Below are positions 1 to 9,243 of a stretch of 19,651 bases of DNA, piece after piece. Position numbers and translations under genes: made by a program. The notes under the pieces are model-generated. The model did no database searches, was not told where the DNA came from, and worked only from the letters and a program-made list of their open reading frames with translations. The stretch's first letter is position 1; each line of letters begins with the position of its first letter. The stretch comes from an uncultured Bacteroidota bacterium (GTDB taxonomy: Bacteria > Bacteroidota > Bacteroidia > Flavobacteriales > Flavobacteriaceae): assembly GCA_903837025.1 (NCBI GenBank), contig CAILTC010000415.1, positions 1-19,651 on the forward strand, in the 5' to 3' direction.

Positions 1-1283
1 AGATCAAACTTGCTACTTCTTCAATTTTCAACGCTTTTGGAAGTCGTAAGTTTGATTTTGGGGGTTTGAATGGAAGTTACGCTACTATTACTACTGCTGA
101 TGGTCTAAAATTAGAAAACGTTCCGGTAATTGTTCAACCAGGACAAGCAGTTGGAACTGTAGGTTTGGCTTTGGGTTATGGTAAAAAAGCTTCTCTAAAA
201 GAAGAAATGCAAGTAGGTTTAAATGCTTACCCTTTATATAAAGGTTTCAATAATGTACAATCTGTAACATTAACTAAGGTTGGAAGAGATCATGAGTTCG
301 CTTGTGTTCAAGGTCAAAAAACATTAATGGGAAGAGGGGATATTATTAAAGAAACTACTTTAGAAATATTCAATACGAAAGATGCTGAAGTATGGAATGA
401 ACAACCAATGGTTTCATTGGATCATAAAGAAGTAAAATCTACTACTGTAGATTTATGGTCTTCATTTGATCGTTCTGTAGGACATCATTTTAATCTTTCA
501 ATTGATTTGAATGCTTGTACAGGTTGTGGATCATGTGTTATTGCCTGTCACGCCGAAAACAACGTTCCTGTTGTTGGTAAATCAGAAGTGAGACGAAGTC
601 GTGATATGCACTGGTTGCGTATTGATAGATACTATTCTTCTGAAACTACTTTTGCAGGGGATAACGAAAGAAAAGAAAATATAGCAGGTTTGTCTAGCTC
701 ATTGTCTACATTCAATGAAATGGAACATGCTTCAGATAATCCTCAAGTTTCTTTCCAGCCGGTAATGTGTCAGCATTGTAATCATGCACCTTGTGAAACA
801 GTTTGTCCTGTTGCAGCTACTTCTCACAGTCGCCAAGGTCAAAATCACATGGCTTATAATAGATGTGTTGGTACTCGTTATTGTGCGAACAACTGTCCTT
901 ATAAAGTGCGTCGTTTTAACTGGTTCTTATATAATAAAAACAGTGAATTTGATTTCCACATGAATGACGATTTAGGTCGTATGGTGTTGAATCCAGATGT
1001 TAGTGTTCGTTCTCGTGGAGTAATGGAAAAATGTTCAATGTGTATTCAAAAAACACAAGCGACTATTTTGAAAGCTAAAAACGAAGGAAGAGAAGTTGTT
1101 GATGGAGAATTTCAAACAGCTTGTTCTAGTGCTTGTACTACTGGAGCAATGATTTTTGGAGATGTTAATGATGCTGCTAGTCAAGTTGCCAAATTGGTAG
1201 AAGATGAAAGATCGTATCATTTGTTAGAGCACATTGGTACAAAACCGAATGTTGTCTATCACGTTAAAGTTAGAAATACTTAA
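1..1283 (+). CDS. actB: Alternative complex III iron-sulfur subunit ActB, C-terminal part (5' partial)
   Basis: The reading frame is open from nt 3 to the stop at 1281-1283, so the gene enters from the left. An in-frame TTG at 66 is internal, not the start. What remains is the end of the molybdopterin-oxidoreductase-like domain followed by the PsrB-like ferredoxin domain. Counting from the codon at nt 3, cysteines fall at 172/175/178/182 and 256/259/264/268. A third group at 288/294/298 has Thr (CVGTRYC) where a fourth Cys would be, and a last CxxC...CxxxC group follows. This fits the family pattern of three [4Fe-4S] clusters and one [3Fe-4S] cluster. ActB passes electrons from menaquinol within alternative complex III on the periplasmic side of the inner membrane. 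It lies 26 nt before actC and is the first visible gene of the operon. The identification is secure; the N-terminal half is not in the window. Confidence 0.95.
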   Translation, partial: IKLATSSIFNAFGSRKFDFGGLNGSYATITTADGLKLENVPVIVQPGQAVGTVGLALGYGKKASLKEEMQVGLNAYPLYKGFNNVQSVTLTKVGRDHEFACVQGQKTLMGRGDIIKETTLEIFNTKDAEVWNEQPMVSLDHKEVKSTTVDLWSSFDRSVGHHFNLSIDLNACTGCGSCVIACHAENNVPVVGKSEVRRSRDMHWLRIDRYYSSETTFAGDNERKENIAGLSSSLSTFNEMEHASDNPQVSFQPVMCQHCNHAPCETVCPVAATSHSRQGQNHMAYNRCVGTRYCANNCPYKVRRFNWFLYNKNSEFDFHMNDDLGRMVLNPDVSVRSRGVMEKCSMCIQKTQATILKAKNEGREVVDGEFQTACSSACTTGAMIFGDVNDAASQVAKLVEDERSYHLLEHIGTKPNVVYHVKVRNT

Positions 1284-1309
1284 TAAATATAAAATCAATT
1301 TAAAGGATT

Positions 1310-2710
1310 ATGTCTCATATATACGACGCTCCCATTAGAAAACCTTTAGTTATAGGTGATAAATCTTATCACGATATAACAGTAGAAGTTGCCGCACCTG
1401 TTGAAGGTAAAGCTAACAAGCATTGGTGGATTGTATTTACAATCGCTTTGATAGCCTTCCTTTGGGGAATGGGCTGTATCATTTATACTATTTCTACCGG
1501 TATAGGAACTTGGGGATTAAATAAAACAGTAGGTTGGGCTTGGGATATTACTAACTTCGTTTGGTGGGTTGGTATTGGTCATGCAGGAACTTTAATTTCT
1601 GCGGTACTATTATTATTCCTTCAGAGATGGAGAATGGGTATCAACCGTTCTGCAGAAGCAATGACTATTTTCTCTGTTATTCAAGCAGGTTTGTTTCCAA
1701 TTATACACATGGGTCGTCCATGGTTAGCTTTTTGGGTTGTGCCAATTCCGAATCAATTTGGTTCTCTTTGGGTTAACTTCAACTCGCCTTTACTTTGGGA
1801 TGTATTCGCAATTTCAACTTATTTATCCGTATCATTAGTTTTCTGGTGGACAGGTTTATTACCCGATTTTGCAATGCTTAGAGATAGAGCAATAACTCCT
1901 TTCAATAAAAGAATTTATTCTATATTAAGTTTCGGTTGGAGCGGTAGAGCAAAAGATTGGCAACGTTTTGAGGAAGTTTCCTTAGTTCTTGCAGGTTTGG
2001 CAACACCATTAGTACTTTCCGTACACACCATTGTATCAATGGATTTTGCAACCTCGGTAATTCCGGGATGGCATACTACCATTTTCCCTCCTTATTTTGT
2101 TGCAGGAGCTGTTTTCTCTGGATTTGCGATGGTAAATACTTTGCTTATCATTATGAGAAAAGTATCTAATCTTGAAGCATACATTACAATTCAACATATA
2201 GAATTAATGAATATTGTAATTATGATTACAGGTTCTATTGTGGGTGTTGCTTATATTACTGAGCTTTTTATAGCTTGGTATTCAGGAGTAGAATACGAAC
2301 AATATGCATTCTTGAATAGAGCTACTGGACCTTACTGGTGGGCATATTGGTCGATGATGACTTGTAATGTTTTTTCTCCACAATTTATGTGGTTCAAAAA
2401 ATTAAGAACAAGTATTATGTTCTCATTCGTAATTTCTATTGTTGTAAATATTGGAATGTGGTTCGAAAGATTTGTAATTATCGTAACTTCGTTACACAGA
2501 GATTACCTTCCATCTTCTTGGACAATGTTTTCGCCAACATTTGTAGATATTGGAATTTTCATCGGAACAATAGGTTTCTTCTTTGTATTGTTCTTGTTAT
2601 ATGCTAGAACATTCCCTGTAATTGCACAGGCGGAAGTAAAAACTATATTGAAAGCAACAGGAGATAATTATATAAAAGCAAGAGCAAATAAAGATTCACA
2701 CCATGAGTAA
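1310..2710 (+). CDS. actC: Alternative complex III membrane subunit ActC (NrfD/PsrC-like)
   Basis: This 466-residue polytopic protein matches the NrfD/PsrC family subunit of alternative complex III, which carries the quinol site next to ActB. After a hydrophilic N-terminus of about 38 residues there are roughly ten hydrophobic helices, starting near HWWIVFTIALIAFLWG. The stretch WWVGIGHAGTLISAVLLL and the HMGRPW segment are typical of the family, where such His/Asp/Arg positions line the quinone pocket and a proposed proton path. Length and start are normal, and an A/G-rich AAAGGA lies just before the ATG. The gene overlaps actD by 8 nt, which suggests translational coupling. It is an integral inner-membrane protein working with ActB and ActF. 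Confidence 0.95.
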   Translation: MSHIYDAPIRKPLVIGDKSYHDITVEVAAPVEGKANKHWWIVFTIALIAFLWGMGCIIYTISTGIGTWGLNKTVGWAWDITNFVWWVGIGHAGTLISAVLLLFLQRWRMGINRSAEAMTIFSVIQAGLFPIIHMGRPWLAFWVVPIPNQFGSLWVNFNSPLLWDVFAISTYLSVSLVFWWTGLLPDFAMLRDRAITPFNKRIYSILSFGWSGRAKDWQRFEEVSLVLAGLATPLVLSVHTIVSMDFATSVIPGWHTTIFPPYFVAGAVFSGFAMVNTLLIIMRKVSNLEAYITIQHIELMNIVIMITGSIVGVAYITELFIAWYSGVEYEQYAFLNRATGPYWWAYWSMMTCNVFSPQFMWFKKLRTSIMFSFVISIVVNIGMWFERFVIIVTSLHRDYLPSSWTMFSPTFVDIGIFIGTIGFFFVLFLLYARTFPVIAQAEVKTILKATGDNYIKARANKDSHHE

Positions 2711-3227
2711 TAAAGTAATATACGCCATTTATAATGACGATGATATATTGATGGATGCCGTAAAGAAAACTCGTGCAGCTCATCATCATATTGAAGAAGT
2801 TTTTACTCCTTTCCCTGTTCACGGATTGGATAAAGCAATGGGACTTGCGCCAACAAGATTAGCAATTTGTGCTTTTATTTATGGTTTGTGCGGTTTGTCT
2901 TTTGGAACTTGGATGATGGACTATATAATGATTCAGGATTGGCCACAAGACATTGGTGGTAAACCAAGTTTTAGTTATATCGAAAATATGCCTTCTTTTG
3001 TGCCAATTATGTTTGAAGAGACGGTATTTTTTGCAGCTCACTTAATGGTTATTACTTTTTATATGAGAAGTAAATTATGGCCATTCAAACAAGCCGAAAA
3101 TCCAGATGTACGTACTACCGATGACCATTTCTTAATGGAAGTAGCAGTAAACAATAATGAAGAAGAACTAGTTTCTTTTTTTGAGAAAACAGGAGCAGTA
3201 GAAGTAAAAGTAATTGAAAAGCATTAA
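2703..3227 (+). CDS. actD: Alternative complex III subunit ActD (DUF3341)
   Basis: This 174-residue protein fits the DUF3341/ActD family. It has a soluble N-terminal part beginning with a conserved IYAIYNDDD-like strand, then two transmembrane helices at about residues 56-80 (LAICAFIYGLCGLSFG) and 100-122 (a FEETVFFAAHLMVITF-like stretch), and a short charged tail. ActD is a small membrane subunit that helps anchor the complex; it carries no cofactor, and no Cys or haem motif is seen here. The ATG lies inside the end of actC (8-nt overlap) and actE begins 8 nt after the stop, so it sits in the middle of a tightly coupled operon. The order actB-C-D-E-F is diagnostic. Confidence 0.93.
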   Translation: MSNKVIYAIYNDDDILMDAVKKTRAAHHHIEEVFTPFPVHGLDKAMGLAPTRLAICAFIYGLCGLSFGTWMMDYIMIQDWPQDIGGKPSFSYIENMPSFVPIMFEETVFFAAHLMVITFYMRSKLWPFKQAENPDVRTTDDHFLMEVAVNNNEEELVSFFEKTGAVEVKVIEKH

Positions 3228-3235
3228 TAGTGGAT

Positions 3236-3784
3236 ATGAAAAGTATATATAAAATAACACTTTTATTAGGTATTACTATTTTAGTTTCGTCTTGTCATGA
3301 CACTTCGAAACCAAATTATCAATATATGCCTAATATGTATGAGCCGGTGACTTATGGAACTTATTCTGAATCCACTGCTTTTAAAAATGGTAAAGAAGGA
3401 CAACTTCCAGTTGAAGGAACTATTAACAGAGGATTTGAAGTTTATGAATATCCTAATACTCCCGAAGCTTTAATTGCTGTCAAAGCTGCTAATTTAAAAT
3501 CACCTCTGGGTACATTGTCTGATAAAGATATGGAAAAGGCTAAAGGTCTTTTTGAGATTTATTGTGCAATATGTCACGGAGTAGGTGGTAATGGTCAAGG
3601 TAAATTGGTTACTCAAGGTAAATTTTTAGGTGTGCCTAATTATAAAGACAGAGTCATTAATGAAGGAAGTATCTTTCATGTTGAAACATATGGTCTTAAC
3701 TTAATGGGTTCACATGCTAATCAATTGAGTAAACGTGAGCGTTGGATGGTTGCAGCTTATGTGATGGAACTTAAAAATAAATAA
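3236..3784 (+). CDS. actE: Alternative complex III monohaem cytochrome c subunit ActE (lipoprotein)
   Basis: This is a c-type cytochrome of about 182 residues. The N-terminus is a lipoprotein signal with a lipobox-like VSSC, so the mature protein is probably anchored by its Cys on the periplasmic side of the inner membrane. A single haem-binding CAICH motif lies near residue 110 and is followed by glycine-rich GVGGNGQGKL. A likely distal Met ligand is in the NLMGSH segment near residue 157. ActE takes electrons from the ActB clusters and hands them on, probably to the oxidase encoded downstream. An in-frame GTG at 3230 would add two residues; the ATG at 3236 gives a normal signal peptide (MKSIYKITLLLG) and is preferred. 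Gaps to actD and actF are 8 and 27 nt. Confidence 0.93.
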   Translation: MKSIYKITLLLGITILVSSCHDTSKPNYQYMPNMYEPVTYGTYSESTAFKNGKEGQLPVEGTINRGFEVYEYPNTPEALIAVKAANLKSPLGTLSDKDMEKAKGLFEIYCAICHGVGGNGQGKLVTQGKFLGVPNYKDRVINEGSIFHVETYGLNLMGSHANQLSKRERWMVAAYVMELKNK

Positions 3785-3811
3785 TTGTAGAACAAACTCA
3801 TCATAATAGAT

Positions 3812-5143
3812 ATGTATACATTTTCAAGTAAATTAAAAACATTTTCACTAATCTTAATGGTCGTTGGGTTATTAGGAATTGGATATGGTTTTTTCTCTGC
3901 ACCTAAAAATATTCAAGAAGTTGAGGCTATTCTTGCTTCGGATGCACATGGTCATAATGAAGCTTCTGCTGAAGTTCATGCTGTAGCAGGAGAAAATAAG
4001 GTTAGTGCAGAAACGGAACACAAAGAACATTTAGAACATGTTTTAAGTCAATTGCAAAATAAACCATGGGCTGCATTATATGTTGCTTGTATTTTCTTTA
4101 TGTTAATTTCTCTTGGTGTTTTGGCTTTTTATGCCATTCAACAAGTAGCTCAAGCAGGCTGGTCACCGGTTTTGTTTAGAGTAATGCAAGGAATAACTGC
4201 TTATTTGCCTGTAGGATCGGTAATATTTTTTATAATATTAGTTCTTTGTGGCTTACATTATAGTAATATATTTATATGGTTACACGAAGGGATAACAAAA
4301 GTGGGTTCTGCAAATTATGATAAAGAAATTGCTGCAAAATCGGGGTATTTAAATTTTCCTTTCTGGATTGTCAGAGCTGCAATATTTTTAATTGTATGGA
4401 ATCTGTATCGTTATTTTTCTAGAAAAAATTGTTTAGAACAAGACGAAGCTACTGATGATAGTTTTTACAAAAAGAATTTCAAAATGACTGCGGGATTTTT
4501 AGTATTCTTTATTGTTTCCGAATCAATTATGTCTTGGGATTGGATTATGTCAATTGATCCTCATTGGTCTAGTACCTTGTTCGGATGGTATGTTTTTGCT
4601 AGTTTCTTTGTAAGTGGTATCACTACTATTGCTCTAGTTACTTTATACTTGAAATCGAGAGGTTATTTAGAATATGTAAATACAAGTCATATTCATGATT
4701 TAGCAAAATTCATGTTTGGTTTCAGTGTATTCTGGACCTATCTATGGTTCTCTCAATTCATGTTGATTTGGTATGCCAATATTCCAGAAGAAATAACGTA
4801 TTTCGTAATAAGAATACAACAATATAATCTTCCATTTTTTGGAGCAGTAGCGATGAATTTCTTGTTTCCAATATTGATATTGATCAATACAGATTTTAAA
4901 AGAATCACTTGGATACTTACAATTGCAAGTACTTTTATCTTGTTCGGACACTATGTCGATTTCTTTAATATGATTATGCCAGGAACAGTTGGAGACAAGT
5001 GGTTTATTGGGGTTTCAGAAATTGCATCATTATTTTTCTTCTTAGGGTTGTTTATTTATGTTGTTTTCACTGCCTTGTCAAAAGTGCCTTTGTTACCAAA
5101 AAGGAATCCGTTTATTGAAGAAAGTAAACATTATCATTATTAA
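3812..5143 (+). CDS. actF: Alternative complex III membrane subunit ActF (NrfD-like)
   Basis: This 443-residue polytopic protein is the second NrfD-like quinone subunit, usually named quinol:cytochrome c oxidoreductase quinone-binding subunit 2. An N-terminal helix (LILMVVGLLGIGYGFF) is followed by a His/Glu-rich periplasmic loop of about 55 residues, then about nine more hydrophobic helices. Segments such as ESIMSWDWIMSIDPHW and WYVFASFFVSG are characteristic of ActF. In known alternative complex III structures ActF packs against ActC and is proposed to take part in proton movement. It ends 18 nt before coxB, tying the complex to its oxidase partner. The His/Glu-rich loop differs from ActC and could be low-affinity metal binding or simple acidic filler; this is not resolvable here. 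Confidence 0.93.
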   Translation: MYTFSSKLKTFSLILMVVGLLGIGYGFFSAPKNIQEVEAILASDAHGHNEASAEVHAVAGENKVSAETEHKEHLEHVLSQLQNKPWAALYVACIFFMLISLGVLAFYAIQQVAQAGWSPVLFRVMQGITAYLPVGSVIFFIILVLCGLHYSNIFIWLHEGITKVGSANYDKEIAAKSGYLNFPFWIVRAAIFLIVWNLYRYFSRKNCLEQDEATDDSFYKKNFKMTAGFLVFFIVSESIMSWDWIMSIDPHWSSTLFGWYVFASFFVSGITTIALVTLYLKSRGYLEYVNTSHIHDLAKFMFGFSVFWTYLWFSQFMLIWYANIPEEITYFVIRIQQYNLPFFGAVAMNFLFPILILINTDFKRITWILTIASTFILFGHYVDFFNMIMPGTVGDKWFIGVSEIASLFFFLGLFIYVVFTALSKVPLLPKRNPFIEESKHYHY

Positions 5144-5161
5144 TATTTAAAGTAAAATTAG

Positions 5162-6316
5162 ATGACAAGTTTGTTAGTAATTATAGTTTTAGTTCTGTTG
5201 GCTATTGCATTATGGCAGTTGACTAAGATATTCGATTTGACTCAAGTAGGTGAAAATAAAGATAAATCACAAGTAGCTAATGATGGCGATAATAGCACTC
5301 AAGGTTATTTAATGTTTGGTTTTTTAGCATTCATTTATATATTCACTATTTATGGATTGTTCCAATGGGGGCATTTAGTGCTGCATACTCCCGCTTCTAA
5401 ACATGGTAGCGAAGTAGATAGATTAATGAATATTACATGGGTTTTAATTTTTATAGTTCAAGCAGTAACACAAGTTTTATTGCATTATTTTGCTTTTAAA
5501 TACAGAGGTAAAAAGGAACAAAAAGCATTATTTTTATCTGATAGTACAAAACTAGAATTGATTTGGAGTTCTATTCCAGCAATCGTTTTAACTGTTTTGA
5601 TCCTTTTTGGACTTTATGCTTGGACAAATATTATGTTTGTTGACAAAAATGAAGATACTATTGTAATTGAATTGTATGCACAACAATTCAAATGGACTGC
5701 TAGATATTCTGGAGCTGATAATGTCTTAGGTAAAGCGAATGTTCGTTTAATCGAAGGTGTCAATACCCTTGGTGTTGATTTATCAGATCCAAATGCTCAA
5801 GATGATTTTGTGGTTACTGAATTGCATATCCCAAAAGGTAAAAAAATACATTTTAAATTTCGTTCACAAGACGTTTTACACTCAGCTTATTTTCCATATT
5901 TTAGAGCACAAATGAATTGTGTTCCAGGAATGGTTACTGAATTTGCTTTCGAGCCAATTTACACTACTGCCGAATACAGAGAGTTGCCATATATGGTTGA
6001 AAAAGTAGCTAATATCAATGCTATTAGAGCTAAAAAAAGTATCGATCTTGTAGCTAAAGGAGAAACTGCTCTTGATCCTTATACTTTTGATTATTTATTG
6101 CTTTGCAATAAAATATGTGGTACTTCTCATTACAACATGCAAATGAAAATTGTTGTTGATACTCCTGAAGAATACAAAAAATGGTTAGCTGGAAAAACCA
6201 CTGTTGTACAAGAGGTAAAAGTTGCAAATGCACCAAAACCAGTTGAAGGAGCCGTAGGTAAAGATTCTACAAAAGCAAAAGATACTGCAGCTATTGCTAA
6301 AATTGCAATGAAATAA
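5162..6316 (+). CDS. coxB: Cytochrome c oxidase subunit II (CuA subunit)
   Basis: The product is the 384-residue electron-entry subunit of the haem-copper oxidase. Four hydrophobic segments are visible (about residues 2-20, 50-69, 91-112 and 133-158), two more than the classical hairpin, which is common in Bacteroidota. The C-terminal cupredoxin domain carries the CuA ligands: His240 (DVLHSAYFP) and the cluster CNKICGTSHYNM, giving Cys315, Cys319, His323 and Met326. The usual Glu between the two Cys is Lys here; that position ligates through its backbone carbonyl, so copper binding should survive. An extra stretch of about 40 residues lies between the His240 strand and the Cys motif. No fused cytochrome c domain is present; the tail is Ala/Lys-rich. 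Spacing is 18 nt from actF and 30 nt to coxA. Confidence 0.95.
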   Translation: MTSLLVIIVLVLLAIALWQLTKIFDLTQVGENKDKSQVANDGDNSTQGYLMFGFLAFIYIFTIYGLFQWGHLVLHTPASKHGSEVDRLMNITWVLIFIVQAVTQVLLHYFAFKYRGKKEQKALFLSDSTKLELIWSSIPAIVLTVLILFGLYAWTNIMFVDKNEDTIVIELYAQQFKWTARYSGADNVLGKANVRLIEGVNTLGVDLSDPNAQDDFVVTELHIPKGKKIHFKFRSQDVLHSAYFPYFRAQMNCVPGMVTEFAFEPIYTTAEYRELPYMVEKVANINAIRAKKSIDLVAKGETALDPYTFDYLLLCNKICGTSHYNMQMKIVVDTPEEYKKWLAGKTTVVQEVKVANAPKPVEGAVGKDSTKAKDTAAIAKIAMK

Positions 6317-6346
6317 TTTATTAAGAAAAATTTAAAGTAAACAGAT

Positions 6347-8137
6347 ATGTCAGCAGAAGTTCACGAACACATAGGCGAACACGAACACCACCATAAAGAG
6401 ACTTTCATTACTAAATATATTTTTAGTATTGACCACAAAATGATTTCTAAACAATACTTGATTACAGGTATTATTATGGGAGTTGTAGGAGTGATGATGT
6501 CCATGCTTTTTAGAATGCAATTGGCTTGGCCAGAACAATCTTTCAAGATATTCAATGTATTATTAGGCGATAAATTTGCTCCTAATGGAGTAATGGCAAA
6601 TGATATCTATTTGGCTTTAGTAACTATTCACGGAACCATAATGGTATTCTTTGTCTTAACGGCAGGATTGAGTGGTACTTTTAGTAATTTACTAATACCC
6701 CTTCAGATTGGTGCCAGAGATATGGCTTCTGGATTTATGAATATGATTTCGTACTGGTTGTTCTTTTTATCAGCGGTTATCATGCTAAGTTCTTTATTTG
6801 TTGAAGCAGGACCTGCAAATTCTGGTTGGACAATTTATCCGCCATTAAGTGCTTTGCCACAAGCAATTCCAGGTTCGGGTATGGGAATGACTTTATGGTT
6901 AGTTTCTATGGCTATATTCATTGCTTCGTCTTTGATGGGTTCATTAAATTATATTGTAACAGTAATCAATTTAAGAACTAAAGGAATGTCTATGACTAGA
7001 CTTCCACTAACGGTATGGACCTTTTTTGTAACTGCAATTATTGGTGTTATTTCTTTTCCTGTATTATTATCTGCGGCTTTATTGTTGATTTTTGATAGAA
7101 GTTTTGGTACTTCTTTCTTCTTGTCAGATATTTATATTGCTGGAGAAGTATTACATTATCAAGGTGGTTCACCTGTTTTATTCGAACACTTATTCTGGTT
7201 CTTAGGACACCCAGAAGTTTATATCGTTATTTTGCCTGCAATGGGAATTGTTTCTGAAGTTATGGCTACTAATTCTCGTAAACCTATTTTTGGTTATAGA
7301 GCGATGATTATGTCAGTTCTTGCAATTGCATTTTTATCAACGATTGTTTGGGGACACCACATGTTTGTTTCTGGTATGAATCCATTTTTAGGTTCTGTAT
7401 TTACTTTTACTACATTGCTTATTGCAATACCTTCTGCAGTAAAAGCGTTCAACTGGATTACTACTTTATGGAAAGGTAACTTACAATTTAATCCTGCAAT
7501 GTTGTTTTCTATAGGAATGGTTTCTACTTTCATTACTGGAGGATTAACAGGGATTATTTTAGGAGATAGTACACTAGATATTAATGTTCACGATACTTAT
7601 TTTGTTATAGCTCACTTTCACTTGGTAATGGGTATTTCTGCTCTTTACGGAATGTTTGCAGGGGTTTATCACTGGTATCCGAAATTGTTTGGAAGAATGC
7701 TTAACAAAAACCTTGGTTATGTTCACTTTTGGGTGAGTGCGGTTTGTGCTTATGGTGTTTTCTTTCCGATGCACTTCATTGGATTAGCTGGTTTACCAAG
7801 ACGTTATTATACCAACACTAACTTTCCATTATTTGATGATTTGCAAAATGTAAACGTACTGATTACTGTTTTTGCTTTAATCGGTGGAATCTTTCAATTG
7901 GTATTTTTATACAATTTCTTTACTAGTATGTTCTACGGTAAGAAAGCAGTACAAAATCCATGGAGATCGAATACATTAGAGTGGACTACTCCAGTAGAAC
8001 ATATTCACGGAAACTGGCCAGGAGAAATTCCTGAAGTACACCGTTGGCCATACGATTATAGCAATCCTGGTCACGATGAGGATTTCGTTCCTCAAAACGT
8101 GCCAATGAAAGAAGGCGAAGAAGTCCTTCATCATTAA
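6347..8137 (+). CDS. coxA: Cytochrome c oxidase subunit I
   Basis: This 596-residue catalytic subunit reduces O2 to water while pumping protons across the inner membrane. About twelve core helices follow a His-rich N-terminal tail. Visible ligands are His95 (TIHGTIMVF) and His425 for the low-spin haem, His423 for the high-spin haem (IAHFHLVMG), and His288, His337 and His338 for CuB (FLGHPEVYI and WGHHMF). Tyr292 is the expected cross-linked tyrosine. Glu290 in GHPE places it in the A1 subtype with a D-channel glutamate, and the IGARDMA segment supplies the channel-entry Asp. The gene closes the actB-coxA operon, 20 nt before an intrinsic terminator. Subunits III and IV are not encoded nearby, so they must be elsewhere. 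Confidence 0.97.
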   Translation: MSAEVHEHIGEHEHHHKETFITKYIFSIDHKMISKQYLITGIIMGVVGVMMSMLFRMQLAWPEQSFKIFNVLLGDKFAPNGVMANDIYLALVTIHGTIMVFFVLTAGLSGTFSNLLIPLQIGARDMASGFMNMISYWLFFLSAVIMLSSLFVEAGPANSGWTIYPPLSALPQAIPGSGMGMTLWLVSMAIFIASSLMGSLNYIVTVINLRTKGMSMTRLPLTVWTFFVTAIIGVISFPVLLSAALLLIFDRSFGTSFFLSDIYIAGEVLHYQGGSPVLFEHLFWFLGHPEVYIVILPAMGIVSEVMATNSRKPIFGYRAMIMSVLAIAFLSTIVWGHHMFVSGMNPFLGSVFTFTTLLIAIPSAVKAFNWITTLWKGNLQFNPAMLFSIGMVSTFITGGLTGIILGDSTLDINVHDTYFVIAHFHLVMGISALYGMFAGVYHWYPKLFGRMLNKNLGYVHFWVSAVCAYGVFFPMHFIGLAGLPRRYYTNTNFPLFDDLQNVNVLITVFALIGGIFQLVFLYNFFTSMFYGKKAVQNPWRSNTLEWTTPVEHIHGNWPGEIPEVHRWPYDYSNPGHDEDFVPQNVPMKEGEEVLHH

Positions 8138-8156
8138 TTGCTTTTTAAACATACTT

Positions 8157-8185
8157 AAATGCCTTTCCTTTCGAAAGGCATTTTT
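8157..8185 (+). terminator. Intrinsic terminator of the act-cox operon
   Basis: A perfect 11-bp inverted repeat (AAATGCCTTTC at 8157-8167, GAAAGGCATTT at 8173-8183) with a 5-nt loop runs into a T tract at 8181-8185. It lies 20 nt after the coxA stop and before ruvB. The A-rich 5' arm and T-rich 3' arm are symmetrical, but no gene converges from the right, so its main job is ending the respiratory operon. Confidence 0.9.
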
Positions 8186-8194
8186 ATTTGTTCC

Positions 8195-8211
8195 TAACTT
8201 TGTTATATTTG
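8195..8211 (+). promoter_or_regulatory. Candidate Bacteroidota-type -7 elements before ruvB
   Basis: Two matches to the Bacteroidota -7 consensus TAnnTTTG lie between the terminator and the ruvB ATG: TAACTTTG at 8195-8202 and TATATTTG at 8204-8211. The first would give a very short leader; the second sits almost on the start codon. A well-spaced -33 TTG/TTTG box is not evident, so this is a weak call supported mainly by position directly after a terminator. Confidence 0.35.
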
Positions 8212-8215
8212 TAAT

Positions 8216-9238
8216 ATGAATGAAAACTTAGACCCAACCACTAACGGATACAATCCGGAAGAACTTGATATCGAAAAAAAATTGAGACCGCTCTCTTTTG
8301 ACGATTTTGCGGGTCAAGATCAGATATTAGAAAACTTGAAAGTTTTTGTTCAAGCCGCGAATCAAAGAAATGAAGCGTTGGACCACACCCTTTTCCATGG
8401 TCCTCCAGGATTGGGAAAAACTACTTTGGCGAATATTTTGGCTAATGAGCTTCAAGTTGGAATCAAAATTACTTCTGGTCCGGTTTTGGATAAACCAGGA
8501 GATTTGGCTGGTTTATTAACAAACCTTGAAGAAAGAGATGTTTTGTTTATCGATGAAATTCATCGGTTAAGTCCTATTGTCGAAGAATATTTATATTCGG
8601 CGATGGAGGATTTTAAAATTGATATTATGATTGAATCAGGCCCCAATGCCAGAACAGTTCAAATTAATTTGAATCCGTTTACCTTAATTGGTGCTACAAC
8701 ACGCTCTGGTTTATTGACAGCTCCCATGCGCGCTCGTTTCGGAATATCATCTCGACTACAGTATTATACGACTGAGCTATTGACAACCATTCTCGAGCGA
8801 AGTGCTATGATTTTTAATATGCCTATTTCTATAGAAGCGGCCATTGAAATTGCTGGTAGGAGTAGAGGAACTCCTCGTATTGCTAATGCTTTGCTACGTC
8901 GAGTTCGTGATTTTGCACAAATAAAAGGTAACGGAACAATCGATATTGAAATTGCGCGCTATGCACTAAAAGCATTAAATGTTGATGCGCATGGTTTAGA
9001 TGAAATGGATAATAAAATACTGAATACCATCATCGATAAATTTAAAGGTGGACCAGTTGGTTTATCTACTTTGGCGACAGCCGTATCAGAAAGCAGCGAA
9101 ACTATTGAGGAAGTTTACGAGCCATTTCTTATTCAGGAAGGTTTCATTATGCGAACACCTCGCGGTCGTGAAGTCACCGAAAAAGCATACAAGCATTTGG
9201 GTAAAGTGAAGACGAATATTCAAGGCGGACTTTTTTAA
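8216..9238 (+). CDS. ruvB: Holliday junction branch migration ATPase RuvB
   Basis: The 340-residue protein is the full usual length of RuvB. RuvB forms hexameric rings that, with RuvA and RuvC, drive branch migration during recombinational repair in the cytoplasm. The Walker A motif GPPGLGKTT is at residues 62-70 (Lys68), Walker B FIDEIH at 111-116, sensor GATTRSG at 159-165, and the arginine finger is in MRARFG near residue 174. The C-terminal winged helix ends with the typical RTPRGREVT segment. It starts 31 nt after the act-cox terminator, so it probably has its own promoter. A structured element and queG follow on the same strand. Confidence 0.97.
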   Translation: MNENLDPTTNGYNPEELDIEKKLRPLSFDDFAGQDQILENLKVFVQAANQRNEALDHTLFHGPPGLGKTTLANILANELQVGIKITSGPVLDKPGDLAGLLTNLEERDVLFIDEIHRLSPIVEEYLYSAMEDFKIDIMIESGPNARTVQINLNPFTLIGATTRSGLLTAPMRARFGISSRLQYYTTELLTTILERSAMIFNMPISIEAAIEIAGRSRGTPRIANALLRRVRDFAQIKGNGTIDIEIARYALKALNVDAHGLDEMDNKILNTIIDKFKGGPVGLSTLATAVSESSETIEEVYEPFLIQEGFIMRTPRGREVTEKAYKHLGKVKTNIQGGLF

Positions 9239-9243
9239 TTTTT

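Noticed and set aside
267..1283. ActB third cluster lacking one Cys as a defect
   Set aside because: The Thr in CVGTRYC matches the known [3Fe-4S] site of the family, so it is normal.
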